A stretch of DNA of 26,629 nt from Chara braunii (GCA_003427395.1 BFEA01000056.1:2921548-2948176), one strand, 5' to 3'. Counted from the first letter of the stretch, positions 1 to 9,800 are shown. Notes: generated by a model not told the origin, from the letters alone. Numbers and translations: made by a program.

Positions 1-574
1 CCCTCATCCTCACCCCCTCCCCCATCCCTCACGCTCACACCCTCTGCCAGGTGGCTCAAGAAATATGCGGCCCTTCACTCCCTTGAGAAAGGCACTTGGC
101 AAGGACTGGATTCGATCACTACAGCCAATTCGGGCACAATTTCCCTTGAGATCGGCAATGGCAAGACTAGAGAAGACATCGGTGACAAAAGGTTGGGAGT
201 AATCGACTGAACAAGGGGAAGCTGGTTCTGAAAACACCTAAATATTTAGTGGCCAGAGAATACCTAAAAAATTATGATAAAAGAGAAAGGCATGGAGACG
301 TTGGGCGAGTGACGGGAAGAAGAGACGAGAACTCACACCAGGGCTTGTGACGACGTGTGAGACGAGGAGAGTCATCCGGTTCTTGCGATGAGTGTTTGGG
401 TAAATGGACCGTCAGCCACATAGAATTAGAGTTGGGATAAAAGCCAAGGAAAATGCTAACGCGATTAGGTGCCGACATTCGGGCCTTGAGTGGGCACTCG
501 GGAAAGGCTCCGAGCCTAGAACTGGAAATTGGGCTCAAAAGGTGGGCGCTCTACATTTTACGGTATCGGGCCTT
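1..574. other. No recognisable gene or element
   Basis: Both strands were read through. Short open frames occur but none shows a recognisable domain, a compositional bias typical of coding DNA, or a neighbouring partner. No tRNA, rRNA or obvious repeat was seen. Confidence 0.5.
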
Positions 575-815
575 TGCGTTTTTTGACATCGGGCCTGATT
601 GGTTTTTGCATATGACCATTCGGGACCGGAACAGGCCTGGGACGAGGTCCGTGTAACGCCCTGGTACCGGGGCGCTGCAAATCCCTCGACACGCGACACT
701 AGGGCCTGCTTGGTGCAGCATGTAACCTTTTGGGCCCCAAATGGGCCTGGGACTAGGTTCGGAAACAGTGTCGGTGTTGGGGCGCTGCAAGATTCTTGGC
801 AGCGGCCCACTCGAG
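575..815. repeat. Degenerate direct repeat (two copies)
   Basis: Two blocks about 110 bp apart share the order GGCCTGGGAC(g/t)AGGT(c/t)CG, then a GG-rich spacer, then GGGGCGCTGCAA. The first begins near 634 and the second near 743. Short phrases such as TCGGGCCTGAT and TTGGGCC recur around them. This looks like an old tandem duplication; no coding role is visible. Confidence 0.5.
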
Positions 816-1215
816 GTTGGGCCGAGCAATCTTTAAAGCCCAATTGGGTTCGAGCAAGGGGATTTATTTTGCAGTGGCATACCAGCTGGCACACGAGGTG
901 TGCTGGGCTTGGCAAGAGCTGTTGGACTTCGGACGGACGAACGGGATAGGCACACTTCCTAGCATATGAGGCGTGCTAGCTTCCGAAGACAGGAGCGGGG
1001 ACTGCAGGAAGGGCGGCACACGGAAGAGAGAGGGAAGTGCGAGCTCACACGTGCGAGGAAGGGGAGGGGAGACAAGCAAGGAGACTGGAGTGTACGAATA
1101 GACATCACGCGAACTAGCTCAGGCACGGGGGCCCGGAAACCGGCGGGACAGGGAGAGGTATCACTTTGTGACGGACGAAGTGGATACGGACAGACCATCA
1201 TGCACATGCCCAAGT
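816..1215. other. No recognisable gene
   Basis: GC-rich unique-looking sequence with short open frames on both strands. None of the translated products resembles a known family. Nothing else was seen before the minisatellite that begins near 1216. Confidence 0.45.
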
Positions 1216-1665
1216 GCACTAATAGGGGAGCTGACCATCAAGTGTGCGATCAAAGCATCGATCGAACGTGGGAACTCGCAGCTTTACCAAGCGCACTAAC
1301 AGGTTATGCGCACGTCAGGCGCGCGATCAAAGCGTCTGATCGAACACAGGAACTGGCAGCTTGATCAAGTGCACTAACAAGTCAGGTGCACTTCAAGCGC
1401 GTGATCGAAGAGTCTGATCGAGCACCAAACTGGAAAATTGATCAAGTGCACAAAGGTATGTTCGATCATGCGAACTAATAGGAAATATGATCTAGCGCAC
1501 ATCAGGTGCGCAGTCAAAGCGTCTGATCAAACACGGGAATTGGCAGCTTCATGAAGTGCACGAATAGGTCAGGCACACGTCAAGCGCACGATCGAAGTGT
1601 CAGATCGAGCACCAGAACTGGAAAATTGATCAAGTTCATGAAGGTCCGCTTGGTCAAGTGCGCAG
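1216..1665. repeat. Minisatellite of about 78-bp units in alternating types
   Basis: Successive units start with GCACTAA or a variant at about 1216, 1291, 1370, 1447, 1557 and 1635. Each contains the sequence CGATCAAAG or CGATCGAAG followed by a TCTGATCGA-like box. Two unit types alternate: one ends with GGAACTGGCAGCTT (units at 1291 and 1447), the other with AACTGGAAAATTGATCAAG (units at 1370 and 1557). The fourth unit carries an extra insertion of roughly 30 bp. The pattern is that of a small higher-order repeat in which a two-unit block was duplicated. Confidence 0.8.
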
Positions 1666-2279
1666 GCGAAGCAACTTAAACAGGCATACGGTCGAGCGAG
1701 CCGGCCAATGTAGGAAACGGAAATCGGACGATTCAATCGATATGGAAGGTCTTGCGATAATCCAATGTGTGTGCGGTAGACTGAACTCTGACGGAATTAC
1801 TAACCATGCACAATAATGCTAATCGCTCTCAACGGTATTGATTACATTCGATGAAACCTAATCTACTGATTGAACTGAACGTAGATCGAGCCCGATCCAG
1901 TACGAACCCCACAATCAAAAGGTTGCGCGAGTGGGCGCGAAGAGAGGGAGGCAAGATTCGTACGACCGAGGGCGGAGCTACGCAGACAGCGCTCGGCTGA
2001 ATGTGCGGGTCTCCGAACCAATTTAGGGGCAAATTGTCACGTGCAGGAACGGAGGTGCCACGAGAGCGAAAAGGTGGGACTTCGTGAAAGTAATTGACCA
2101 CGGAGATCGCTTTAGATAGGAATCATTGACGCAAGCGCATGGATAAACGGAACCATGAACCAAGGAAGCGAGAGCGTGAATCGGCGCCATCATCGCGAGC
2201 TCACATGACCTCATCACAGGCAAGACCACTAATTGGGGAGCAAGCGAACCATCGCCATTAGTGGTTCGTCGTCTCCAGA
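1666..2279. other. No recognisable gene
   Basis: Unique-looking sequence. A 90-codon open frame on the minus strand (1829-2101) gives a protein with no recognisable motif and I do not consider it a gene. Confidence 0.45.
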
Positions 2280-2745
2280 GGATGGAGCATCAGTGCGAAT
2301 CCGCGAAACTTCTCCACAAGCAAGCAGACAGTCGTCACGGGCGAATCAGTACATCATCGCTGCTACTCCACGAGTAAGTCGGCAGATCTCTGCTACTTCG
2401 CCACGAGCGAGCCAATAGATCATTTGCAGTTCTCTCGCGGATTATCTTTGCAAGTAGGGAGATCACCTTCACGAGAAAACAGTTCATCGCCACAAGCGAT
2501 GGAATTATCACCGCGAGCGATGAGATCGTCACAACGAGCAACGAGATCACCATCACGAGCAGGATCACCATCACGAGTAGATTAATCATCACCATGCGCA
2601 AGTGGAGCAACATCAAAAGCAAGGTCATGATCGCGAGCAAATGCACAATCACCCAAGTCATTGTGAAAACATCATTGTTATTGTTGCATCAAGGGAACGA
2701 TTATGAGCAAATGCGCGATCATCCAAGTCATCGTGGAAACCACAT
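2280..2745. repeat. Degenerate short-period minisatellite
   Basis: The stretch is built from variants of a roughly 20-bp unit close to GAGATCACCATCACGAGCA, clearest at 2459-2580, with more diverged copies on both sides. At 2627-2745 a longer period of about 70 bp appears: the phrase GAGCAAATGC(a/g)C(a/g)ATCA(c/t)CCAAG occurs twice. Open frames across it are a by-product of the repeat. Confidence 0.7.
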
Positions 2746-3268
2746 CATCACTACACTTACGGGAAATTTTAGCGTTGTGTGCGCGCAGATCAAAAGGGTG
2801 ATTATGTATGGAAAGAAAAAATTCACTTTTGGACTCTTAAAGTGCAAATTATGTATACATGCAAGTGGTCAGAGTGTTGAGGGTAAATTTCAGTGTTTCA
2901 TCTTTGTCTCCTATTGAAGTCAATGGGATTGGATGACTGTTATCTGCGAAGTGATTGATTAGTTGTATATACTGCACATTTGTAAGCATACAATATGTCG
3001 TTGTTACATGGCGAAACCCTAAATGTTCTAGCTACCGTCTTCCCCCGAACATAACACATATGCGTTGTATTCAAGTTTTAAAAAAAAAACGGTTTTCGAA
3101 AAGTTAAACCATTTTCTTCGCATACAAGGGTACTTCAAATATAACACGTGTTCTACTCGAATACTACACACATGCCTTATATTCAAATTCCATGACGAGA
3201 AAATTGTTGCATTCGAAAACAACTTCTCTCCCCCCCCCCCTGAAGGTGAGCACCTGCTCCGTTCTTGC

Positions 3269-3329
3269 CCTGTGTGTTTCTTTCAGCAAAAAACTGCCCT
3301 TCGGGTCGTTGACACGCAGCGCGCTGCAC

Positions 3330-3384
<55 letters not shown>

Positions 3385-3441
3385 CTATGCGTTTCTTTCA
3401 GCAAGAAACTGCGTTTCGGGTCGCTGACACGCAGCGCGCTG

Positions 3442-3501
<60 letters not shown>

Positions 3502-3555
3502 CGGTAAGCAACCGCCCTCCGTGTCACTGACAAGCTTCCCTCTCCCTCTCTCTCT
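3269..3555. repeat. Compound minisatellite: 115-bp unit containing (TC)26
   Basis: Two adjacent units (3269-3382 and 3384-3498) share a 60-bp leader with the phrases TTTCTTTCAGCAA and GACACGCAGCGCGCTGCA, each followed by a 52-nt pure TC/CT array (3331-3382 and 3447-3498). A third, diverged leader with the phrase CACTGACAAGC and a decayed CT tail occupies about 3499-3555. Long open frames of alternating Ser-Leu or Arg-Glu here are translations of the microsatellite, not genes. Confidence 0.9.
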
Positions 3556-3903
3556 GTGTCTGTGCGCGAAGGCGCTTCTGATAGCCAAGAAAGTGGAAGC
3601 CAGTTGAAGCGACTCACCAAGGCCTCCCTGCTACGGTGGTCACGGAGACAAAAAAGATAGAAAAGGGTTGTATCTTTCCATGTTTTAGCAGAAGATTCAT
3701 TCTCATTTTGCACATTTGTTGGGGAGTGGAGCGAGGCTCCAAGTAGGGGAAAGAAATGTATCTCCGGCCAGAGCATGGAAAGGTACGTACGTCGCTATTT
3801 TTCTTTTACCGTTTTTTCAAGGCTCTAAGGCTCTTAGCCATGGTCCAGAACTGAGCCTACTTAGCCTGGACCCGACCCCCTTGTGAAGGTAAAGTTGGTC
3901 ATG

Positions 3904-4006
3904 TTCACTCGAACATAACGCATATGCGTTGTAAAAGCATACGACGCACGATATGTGTTGTATTCGTTTACAACGCATATGCGTTATGTTCGGGGGAAAA
4001 CGGTAG
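3904..4006. mobile_element. MITE-like hairpin element, copy 1
   Basis: Arms 3910-3934 and 3968-3992 are perfect 25-bp inverted repeats, and each arm contains the palindrome AACGCATATGCGTT. The termini extend to TTCACTCGAACATAAC on the left and to the complement of CTACCGTTTTCCCCCGAAC on the right. The terminal motif and size match the other copies in this 2.4-kb cluster. It has no coding capacity. Confidence 0.65.
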
Positions 4007-4202
4007 TCAGGCAACCTTCCTCTATGGTGCCCAGCCATACCCTCTCCTCCTTATCAATTTCCCCCGCGTCCTCATTATTGTAGATTTGTAAAAACCGGTA
4101 GTGTCGATACCCTTGCTCCAAAAACTTTCGGCTGTATGCGAGACTGCACTTCTGATTTACAGACAGACATTGCTGACTCATCAGGTCAGGCAATGTCCAA
4201 AG

Positions 4203-4316
4203 GTACGGCCTTCACCCGAATACAACGTGCGGTCATTATATTTGTACCGTTTGGGGTATCTTTCAATCTAAATACAACAATGATGAGTATGTTGTATTCA
4301 TGTGAAGAAGGTAGTG
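4203..4316. mobile_element. MITE-like hairpin element, copy 2 (diverged)
   Basis: The left end CCTTCACCCGAATACAAC (4209-4226) is matched by an inverted right end at 4291-4307, 15 of 17 bases complementary. Internally it carries CGGTCATTATA followed by TTGTAC, also present in the copies at 5197-5305 and 5346-5449, so they are one family rather than chance palindromes. Confidence 0.65.
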
Positions 4317-4481
4317 GTGATTTTACATAGTTATTTGATCGAGAACTCGCACGTTTTCTTTTCGCCTCCTTGTTGTTTCCCTTCTGAAAAGTCACCTAAG
4401 CCAAAAGAGGAGTTCCTCGAACAAAACGAAACTTGGCCAACAACACGATGGTTTTTTGACAGCCACCTTATTCTTGGTCAA

Positions 4482-4577
4482 AGATCTTCACTCGATGTAC
4501 GTGTGTCATCCTTTTGCAGGGGCCTTGCTAATCTTCTCTGCATTGTTCCAATTGTAATGCACGTCCCAAAGGACCCC
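4482..4577 (-). pseudogene. U6 spliceosomal snRNA copy, probably a pseudogene
   Basis: Read on the minus strand from about 4574, the sequence follows U6 snRNA: a 5' stem-loop GTCCTTTGGGAC, then AATTGGAAC, then AGAGAAGATTAGC, then GGCCCCTGC, AAGGATGACAC and a TCGAG near the 3' end. U6 is the catalytic core RNA of the spliceosome. Two things argue for a dead copy: the normally invariant ACAGAGA box reads GCAGAGA, and no run of four or more T follows the 3' end as a Pol III terminator. No TATA box or plant upstream sequence element is evident at the expected distance upstream. It lies between MITE-like elements. Confidence 0.8.
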
Positions 4578-5196
4578 TAACGCTCGGACCTTCTCGACCA
4601 AATTGGGCGATTATTGTCGTCGGATGCGTTTTGTAAAGTATCTGGCAAACAACTTCTTGCTTTTGGTTAAAGCCTACCCCTTACTCTACACAAGAGCATA
4701 CTTACAGTAGGACTTTTGGTTGAATTCAGTTGTTGTTACAGTGAGATACATCCAACAGATAATTATGGATGAAGAATTGTTCGTTCATATGTTTACAAAA
4801 CGCCAAATCAAATGCTTGTTCGAGCGAAGTTGCTGTTTTCCAAAAACATAAAATTTTCAGCATGAAGCTTTCCCTTCCATTTTTGTTAGTTAAAGAATTT
4901 CAGCATGAAACCCACCTGCGCGACCCTACCGAGTTTTGCAACCTTGCAGATGGAAGCCGTGCATTTTTGAATTACCTCCCCTGCCTTGGGTCGGCTCAAT
5001 ACTTACATGATGGGGCAAAATTTTAGTTTGATACAGGTCGGCTCGCCTGCTCAGGTGGTTGGAAACTTTTAAAAAAAAAATTGAGTCTTTTGATCCGGAG
5101 TTGTAAACACGTTGTCAGGGAAAAACCAAAAAGAGAGGGAAAAAAAAGTGTCATTACTCAATCACCAATGTCCAAAACTATGTACATAGTAAAGAG
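4578..5196. other. No recognisable gene
   Basis: A-T rich unique sequence. The phrase TTTCAGCATGAA occurs twice (about 4855 and 4900). An 85-codon frame at 4769-5026 has no recognisable motif. Confidence 0.45.
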
Positions 5197-5305
5197 TCCC
5201 CGTCTTCACCCAAATAGAATGCCCGGTCATTATAGTTGTACGTAGAACAATTTTCAGTCCAGATGCGGTGTTACTGAGTGAGCGTTCTATTTGGGTGAAG
5301 ACGGT
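5197..5305. mobile_element. MITE-like hairpin element, copy 3 (best preserved)
   Basis: The ends CGTCTTCACCCAAATAGAA (5201-5219) and its exact complement at 5285-5303 form a 19-bp perfect terminal inverted repeat around an 80-bp loop containing CGGTCATTATAG and TTGTACGTA. It is followed by a tail with CATGCACATACAATCATG that is duplicated together with the element. Confidence 0.75.
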
Positions 5306-5345
5306 ATCATAACTGCATATCATGCACATACAATCATGAGGCTTT

Positions 5346-5480
5346 AGGGGGACCCGAATAGAATGCCCGGTCATTATAGTTGTACGTACAACAATTTTTT
5401 GTCCAGTTGAAGAGTTAATGAGCGAGCATTTTATTTGGGTGAAGACGATCATGCACAAACAATCGTGAGGCTTTAGGGGG
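5346..5480. mobile_element. MITE-like hairpin element, copy 4, plus duplicated tail
   Basis: The interior (GAATGCCCGGTCATTATAG, TTGTACGTA, ACAATTTT, GTCCAG) matches copy 3 closely. The right end (5425-5446) retains TTATTTGGGTGAAGACG, while the left end has lost the CGTCTTCA part and reads GACCCGAATAGAATG. The tail ATCATGCACAAACAATCGTG, then AGGCTTTAGGGGG, repeats the tail of copy 3. The simplest reading is a local tandem duplication of element plus flank rather than a second insertion. Confidence 0.7.
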
Positions 5481-5547
5481 GTGGTGGGGTAGCGGGAGGC
5501 AGGGGGGTCAGGGGGTGGCGGGAGGCGACCGGGGGGGGGGGGGGGGG
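5473..5547 (+). repeat. G-rich tract ending in G17
   Basis: At least six runs of three or more G lie within 75 bases, ending in 17 consecutive G (5531-5547). The block GCGGGAGGC occurs twice. The plus strand satisfies the usual G-quadruplex pattern. Confidence 0.7.
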
Positions 5548-5904
5548 AAGGCAGAAGTTTGAGTGAGATCAGAACAGTTAGGATGACGTAATAACAGGTC
5601 AGAAAAGCATGAATCAAATTATATAGGCAGGCGACCCTGATGTCCGGGACACTTCTAAGAGTTCAGGTTGTCCGGGGTGTTAACTACTGACCTGCAAGCA
5701 CCCAGGGAGAAATCGGAGCCCAGCCCAAATTTTATTCCCGAGTGGCTCAAGTGAAGGGAAGGGCCTGACTGGCATGGCAGGAATCCAGAAAGGTCTGGCT
5801 GGACCCCAGAACGTGGTGTAGAAAGAAGGTCAATCTGGGCCATGGATCTCGCAGATGGCATGGTCCTGAATGGGCCTGATAAAGTATAACCGATGGATTA
5901 TGCA
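5548..5904. other. No recognisable gene
   Basis: Unique-looking sequence leading into the ATGG-rich region. No feature was recognised. Confidence 0.4.
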
Positions 5905-6442
5905 CAATGAATGGACATGAGGAGGATGGATGGATAACCAATGGAATGATAGTTAAATAATGATGATGGATGGATCATGGACGATAATGATGGTGATGTT
6001 GACCGATGACTGGATGGATGACTAGATGATGGATGGATTAAACCACGAGCACCTCCGAGGCATTTTTCTCTGGATGTGCTGCTTGCCACAAAAAATGAGC
6101 CAGTGCAACTTCCTTTTGGGAGGCGCCGCCAACCATTTTGCATTGGCACCCGAGGCCCGAAAAACGCAGCACGTTAACGCGAAGGGCCCACGGTCAATAT
6201 ATGTGCCAAGTACTAGTGGTTTAATGGATGGGGGATGGGTGGATGGATAATGGATGGGTTATGGATGGATAAAACTAAGTTCCCATCTTCTTCTTTAAGC
6301 CGCAAGTACTTTCGAGGCACTTTTCTTTAGGGCTAAAAACCGCTTGCGCCCAAAAAACAGGAAGGGCCTCTTTTCGGCCATTGCCGCCAGCCATTTTGCT
6401 CTGGAAGATAAACTCCGAAAGTTGCAGCTGCATGCACGCCAC
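5905..6442. repeat. Duplicated block: ATGG tract plus 140-bp segment
   Basis: An ATGGATGG-rich tract (5905-6040) is followed by a segment at 6041-6180. A second ATGG tract (6222-6270) is followed by a related segment at 6296-6442. The two segments share TCGAGGCA(t/c)TTTTCT or a one-base variant, a polyA-containing middle, and GCCGCCA(a/g)CCATTTTGC. Together they look like an old direct duplication of tract and segment. Confidence 0.65.
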
Positions 6443-6519
6443 ATTTTTAATTCTTTGGCTGACAAACGTACTGGCGGTTTAACCTTGTGATGTATTGGCG
6501 CCCGTCCAAGATGGTGGGA

Positions 6520-7140
6520 ACTACAACTAAGACGAGAGGAAGGAGGGAGGAAGGGAGGGAGTAGGTCGAGGAGCGGGAAAGTGAAGATAGAGGATGCAAA
6601 GGAAGTATGATGTGGAATGGGAGAGAAAGAAGGCAGGGGAAAGTCTCCAGCCTGCTATGGGTGATGGATTCATGCGTCAGTCATAGCAGCCCAAAACACT
6701 TGCCCCTCCCTCCCTTGTCGCCACCTCGGCATCATTCGAAATTTTGGTTGTGTTTTTTATCTTAATGTTCTCTTCATGGAGGGGATGGAAGTAGATAAAG
6801 GAGGAGGAAGTGGAGGAGGAACAAGGGGACAAAGATATCGCGTGGAGAAGGAGAGAACAAGAGGGAGGGAAAGTGTATGTGCTACTACGGCTGACAAAAA
6901 GTTAATCGACCATAGCAGCCCAAACACTTCATCCTCCGTCCTTCCTTTCGTCCTCCTTGACATTCAATTTTTCTCGTTGTCTTCTTTTCTTTCTATCTTG
7001 TTTGTGGAAGAGGAAAAAGGAGGAGGAGATGATGGAGGAACAAGGGGCGAGAAAGATGATATTAAGGAAAAGAGGAAAGAGAAAGGGGGAAGGCAAGTGG
7101 ATTGTTGTTGCCCAACGCCATCTGAGTATGAGGATAACTG
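6520..7140. repeat. Purine-rich region with 230-bp direct duplication
   Basis: The phrase CATAGCAGCCCAAA appears near 6680 and near 6911. Each is followed by a pyrimidine-rich stretch and then by a GGAGGAGGA stretch leading to GGAGGAACAAGGGG and AAAGAT (about 6800-6835 and 7020-7055). The open frames across it, rich in Arg, Lys, Glu and Gly, reflect base composition. No domain was recognised. Confidence 0.6.
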
Positions 7141-7433
7141 ACATCCAGTAGAGGGGTAAACAAATAATTTAGTTGGTTCACAATGGTCCTGGGTATGCAC
7201 ATAATTTATTGGGGTATGATCATAATTTGAGCATTCTTGTGGTTGTGTATAACAACACTTGGTGCACTTGCACAGGCCATTTCCCGGGTGTAGGGTCTCG
7301 CTCCACTACTCTCGTCTCCCGAAAATTTTTGAGTCCTTCAAGAGTTACCAGACTCTCGAAAACTCGTCTTCGCTCCACTGAGTTTTAAAGTTGGGACTCT
7401 CAAATTTTGAGAATACTAGCTAACACCTAAATG

Positions 7434-7493
7434 TCTTGTTTGTTCACCCCGACTAACAAAATATCTTGTTTGTTCACCCCGACTCGCAAAATT
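7434..7493. repeat. 30-bp tandem repeat, two copies
   Basis: TCTTGTTTGTTCACCCCGAC begins at 7434 and again at 7464, each followed by a variant of TAACAAAATA. Just downstream AAATTCAAGAGTTCACA occurs at about 7489 and 7545. The surrounding 7141-7433 shows only short repeats of TCGCTCCACT. Confidence 0.8.
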
Positions 7494-8425
7494 CAAGAGT
7501 TCACACGTTGAGAAGAGGTTGTTTGAAGGACGGCGGCCCTGCCTTGAAATTCAAGAGTTCACAAAGTTGGGAACCCTTGAGAGTGGTATTTGAGAGTACT
7601 ACTGCACTGCTCGAAATGGTTTTCCGAGTCCTTGTCTTTCCCCCTTCCCCCCTAAAATCTGATAATTAAACTTGCATTTCATTAAAAACTTCATTAATGA
7701 ACTCACGATCCTCACAATTCAACCATTCAACCTATAAGTATTGAATACTGAGAGCATTACTCAACTTAGCTTACGTTTCCTGCAGGTTTTTTTACCCTTC
7801 TTAGCCTACCAGTTGTGCTATCCAACCGTCCTCCTGGAAACCAACCACGAAAGGTCCTACTCAAAGCAGTATATGTTATTTTATTCCATCCTATTGCTAT
7901 GCTAGTTCTCAGACCTAAAACCGGTTTGAAATCGGGCCTCAACGCCCGGTTGGAACTAACCCGGGTTCCAACGTAGCATCGTGATGGCACTCTGCCACCC
8001 ACGTGCCCCTGATTGTCTACAACGTCACAGAACCGAGTCCCCTGGTTCAAAGGACGAAAAAAAATAGAGAGAGAGGAAAAAACAAAGGAAAGGGAATTAG
8101 TAGAGGGGAGGAATGAAGAGAGACAAGGAAGGAGAGAGAGGGAGGTGGATAGGCAAAGAAAGAGGAGTAAAAAAAAAAAGCAAAAAAAAAAAGCTACCTA
8201 CGCTGAGTTATGTTGTTGCTCCCTTCTAGAGACTTAAACCTCGTCAACCATGTTCCCAAGTAGAGTCTGCCTTTCCCTGGAAATAGACGCAAGCTTCTGG
8301 TCAATCGCTTGAGTCTATAAAAATCAGTTCGGTCCTCGCGGTTCTCTCATATTTGCCACCTTGCGGCTTCCTGTCAGTTCAGTCTTAATCAGAATTTATG
8401 CCTTGTAGTCTGGCAGTTCTTCATT
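7494..8425. other. No recognisable gene; purine-rich tract
   Basis: The stretch 8050-8200 is nearly all purine (GAGA and A-runs). A 94-codon minus-strand frame (7766-8050) shows no known motif. Nothing else was supported. Confidence 0.4.
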
Positions 8426-9800
8426 TTAAAACCACTGGCCGTTTTTGTCCTTCCATATTGTCCACAAGAGACCCGCTCTGCCCACTTGTGCGACACAACC
8501 CCATCCACTGTTTTTCGTCAGATCATTAGGAAGGAACCCTATTAGTGCCCATCTTTCGTCGATGGGGTCGTTTCTCCTAGTAATCTCTTTCCAGTGGAAC
8601 ACCCACCATTTCCACCATCTCTCTGACTTGGGGCACAACCACGAGAGGTGACGGACATCTTCAAAGATCCAACCACACGAATCCCTGCCATAGTATTCAA
8701 GATATGATTGTTCCACCTATTTATTAGTTTCTCCTCCACTTTTTTGTATGTATGTCTTTACAGGCATTTAGATTCCTCCCCAGCTGTCTCAGTCCTACTA
8801 CCGTATCCCGATCTACTTGACATTCAAAGCATATAATATAAGCTTTTGCATTGTTGTTCCTCCTACCACCACCTGATAGCCTCTACTATGTGATCCCCTG
8901 CGACGAAGTGTTTCTCGCGCACAGACCTCCCCGAACCTAGATAGACTGTACATCTTTGTTGTTCCACCACTTGCTAGGGTGCTTAGAGGTGCAAGAACCT
9001 TTTTGATGGTCTTAAGGGAACAACCAAGTGAGATTAGTAGGGAGGTTATTGTTTGGGACGGGAGCTCTTTGAGGTGTTTTCATAGGTGCGATAACTCTTC
9101 TCCACGAGGTACCTCAATATTCATGATATGATTGTTCCACCTATTTATTAGCTTCTCCTTCACTTTTTAGGGTATGTATGTTGATACAGGCGTTCAGATC
9201 CCTCCCCAGCTGTCTAAGTCCGCCTACTCTATCCCGATCTACTTACCATTCTCACGCTCCAGCGTCTAATCTAAGTTTATGCATTGTTGTTCCTCCTATT
9301 ACCATCTCATAGCCTCTACTATGTGATCCCTGGCGACAAGGTGTTTCCCGTACACAGACCTCCCCGAGCCTGGATAGACTGTACCTTTCTATTGTTCCAC
9401 CACGTACCAGGGTGCTTAGAGTTGCAAGAAATTTTATGAAGGTCTCCAAGGTGCACTTGCATGGTTTGTCTTCGCTCCAGCTCAGCAGGTGCTACACATG
9501 GTTGTCTGAGGGTTCTTTTGGTCAGTACTTCGTTGTAGGGGGGTTAATTCCCTTTGGGCCTAAAAATTGCTTCCTTTCTCCAGGGATTGCAACAACAACA
9601 ACATCAACTATTTCCTTATGGAAGGGAAGTTGCCCCAACTTCTCTTTCAGGCACCTTTCATTAATCCATTGGTCGAGCAAGTAATCCCGTAGATTGTCAA
9701 TCTTTGAGATGCCCCTGTTGATCCATTGGTAATAGAAATTGCCCGTCTATCCGACTGCCAGGATTGAGTTGCCTTGCGCATCTGCAATAACCGCAGTTTC
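8426..9800 (-). mobile_element. LINE (non-LTR retrotransposon) 3' fragment, decayed
   Basis: Plant LINE proteins end, after the reverse transcriptase, with a connecting region and a zinc-binding domain (zf-RVT). On the minus strand the order here is right. At about 9740-9590 a frame encodes QWINRG, then LRDYLLDQW, LGQLPFHKE and VVVAIPG, typical of the connecting region. The duplicated 320-bp segment follows, with LINRWNNHI just before 8700. The frame at 8716-8426 then gives CGWIFEDVRHLSWLCP, then WWKWW, ERWALIGF and LLWTIWKDKNG, the usual zf-RVT look with paired Cys/His and a W-IWK tail. Stops and frameshifts separate these blocks, so it is not functional. No reverse transcriptase catalytic box and no 3' poly(A) were seen. 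It may belong to the same lineage as the fragment at 19950-20660, though the two cover mostly different parts. Confidence 0.75.
8694..9451. repeat. 320-bp direct duplication inside the LINE fragment
   Basis: Segments 8694-9017 and 9117-9451 align along their whole length, offset 424 bp. Both begin GATATGATTGTTCCACCTAT and share CCTCCCCAGCTGTCT, GCATTGTTGTTCCTCCTA, AGCCTCTACTATGTGATCCC, CACAGACCTCCCCGA and AGGGTGCTTAGAG. They are clearly diverged from each other, so the event is not recent. About 100 bp of unrelated sequence separates them. Confidence 0.9.

Larger units (their letters stand above)
3032..4006. mobile_element. Possible TIR-bounded element, about 975 bp, non-coding
   Basis: The outer 38 bases at 3032-3069 and 3969-4006 are inverted repeats of each other with only two differences; both begin CTACCGT and end GCGTTGTA when read inward. 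The interior carries a C11 run (3230-3240), the compound (TC)n repeat and no credible coding region. No target-site duplication is convincing: the left flank ends CTAG and the right flank starts TCAG. An alternative is that each end belongs to a separate small hairpin element of the family described at 3904-4006, 4203-4316 and 5197-5449. A transposase gene is absent, so any movement would be non-autonomous. Confidence 0.5.

Noticed and set aside
3183-3776. 197-codon minus-strand frame and its plus-strand counterparts
   Set aside because: They are translations of (TC)n microsatellites giving Arg-Glu or Ser-Leu alternation; there is no domain and no coding signal outside the repeat.
7766-8050. 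94-codon minus-strand frame as a gene
   Set aside because: It has no recognisable motif, no homology that I know of, no partner gene, and borders a low-complexity purine tract.
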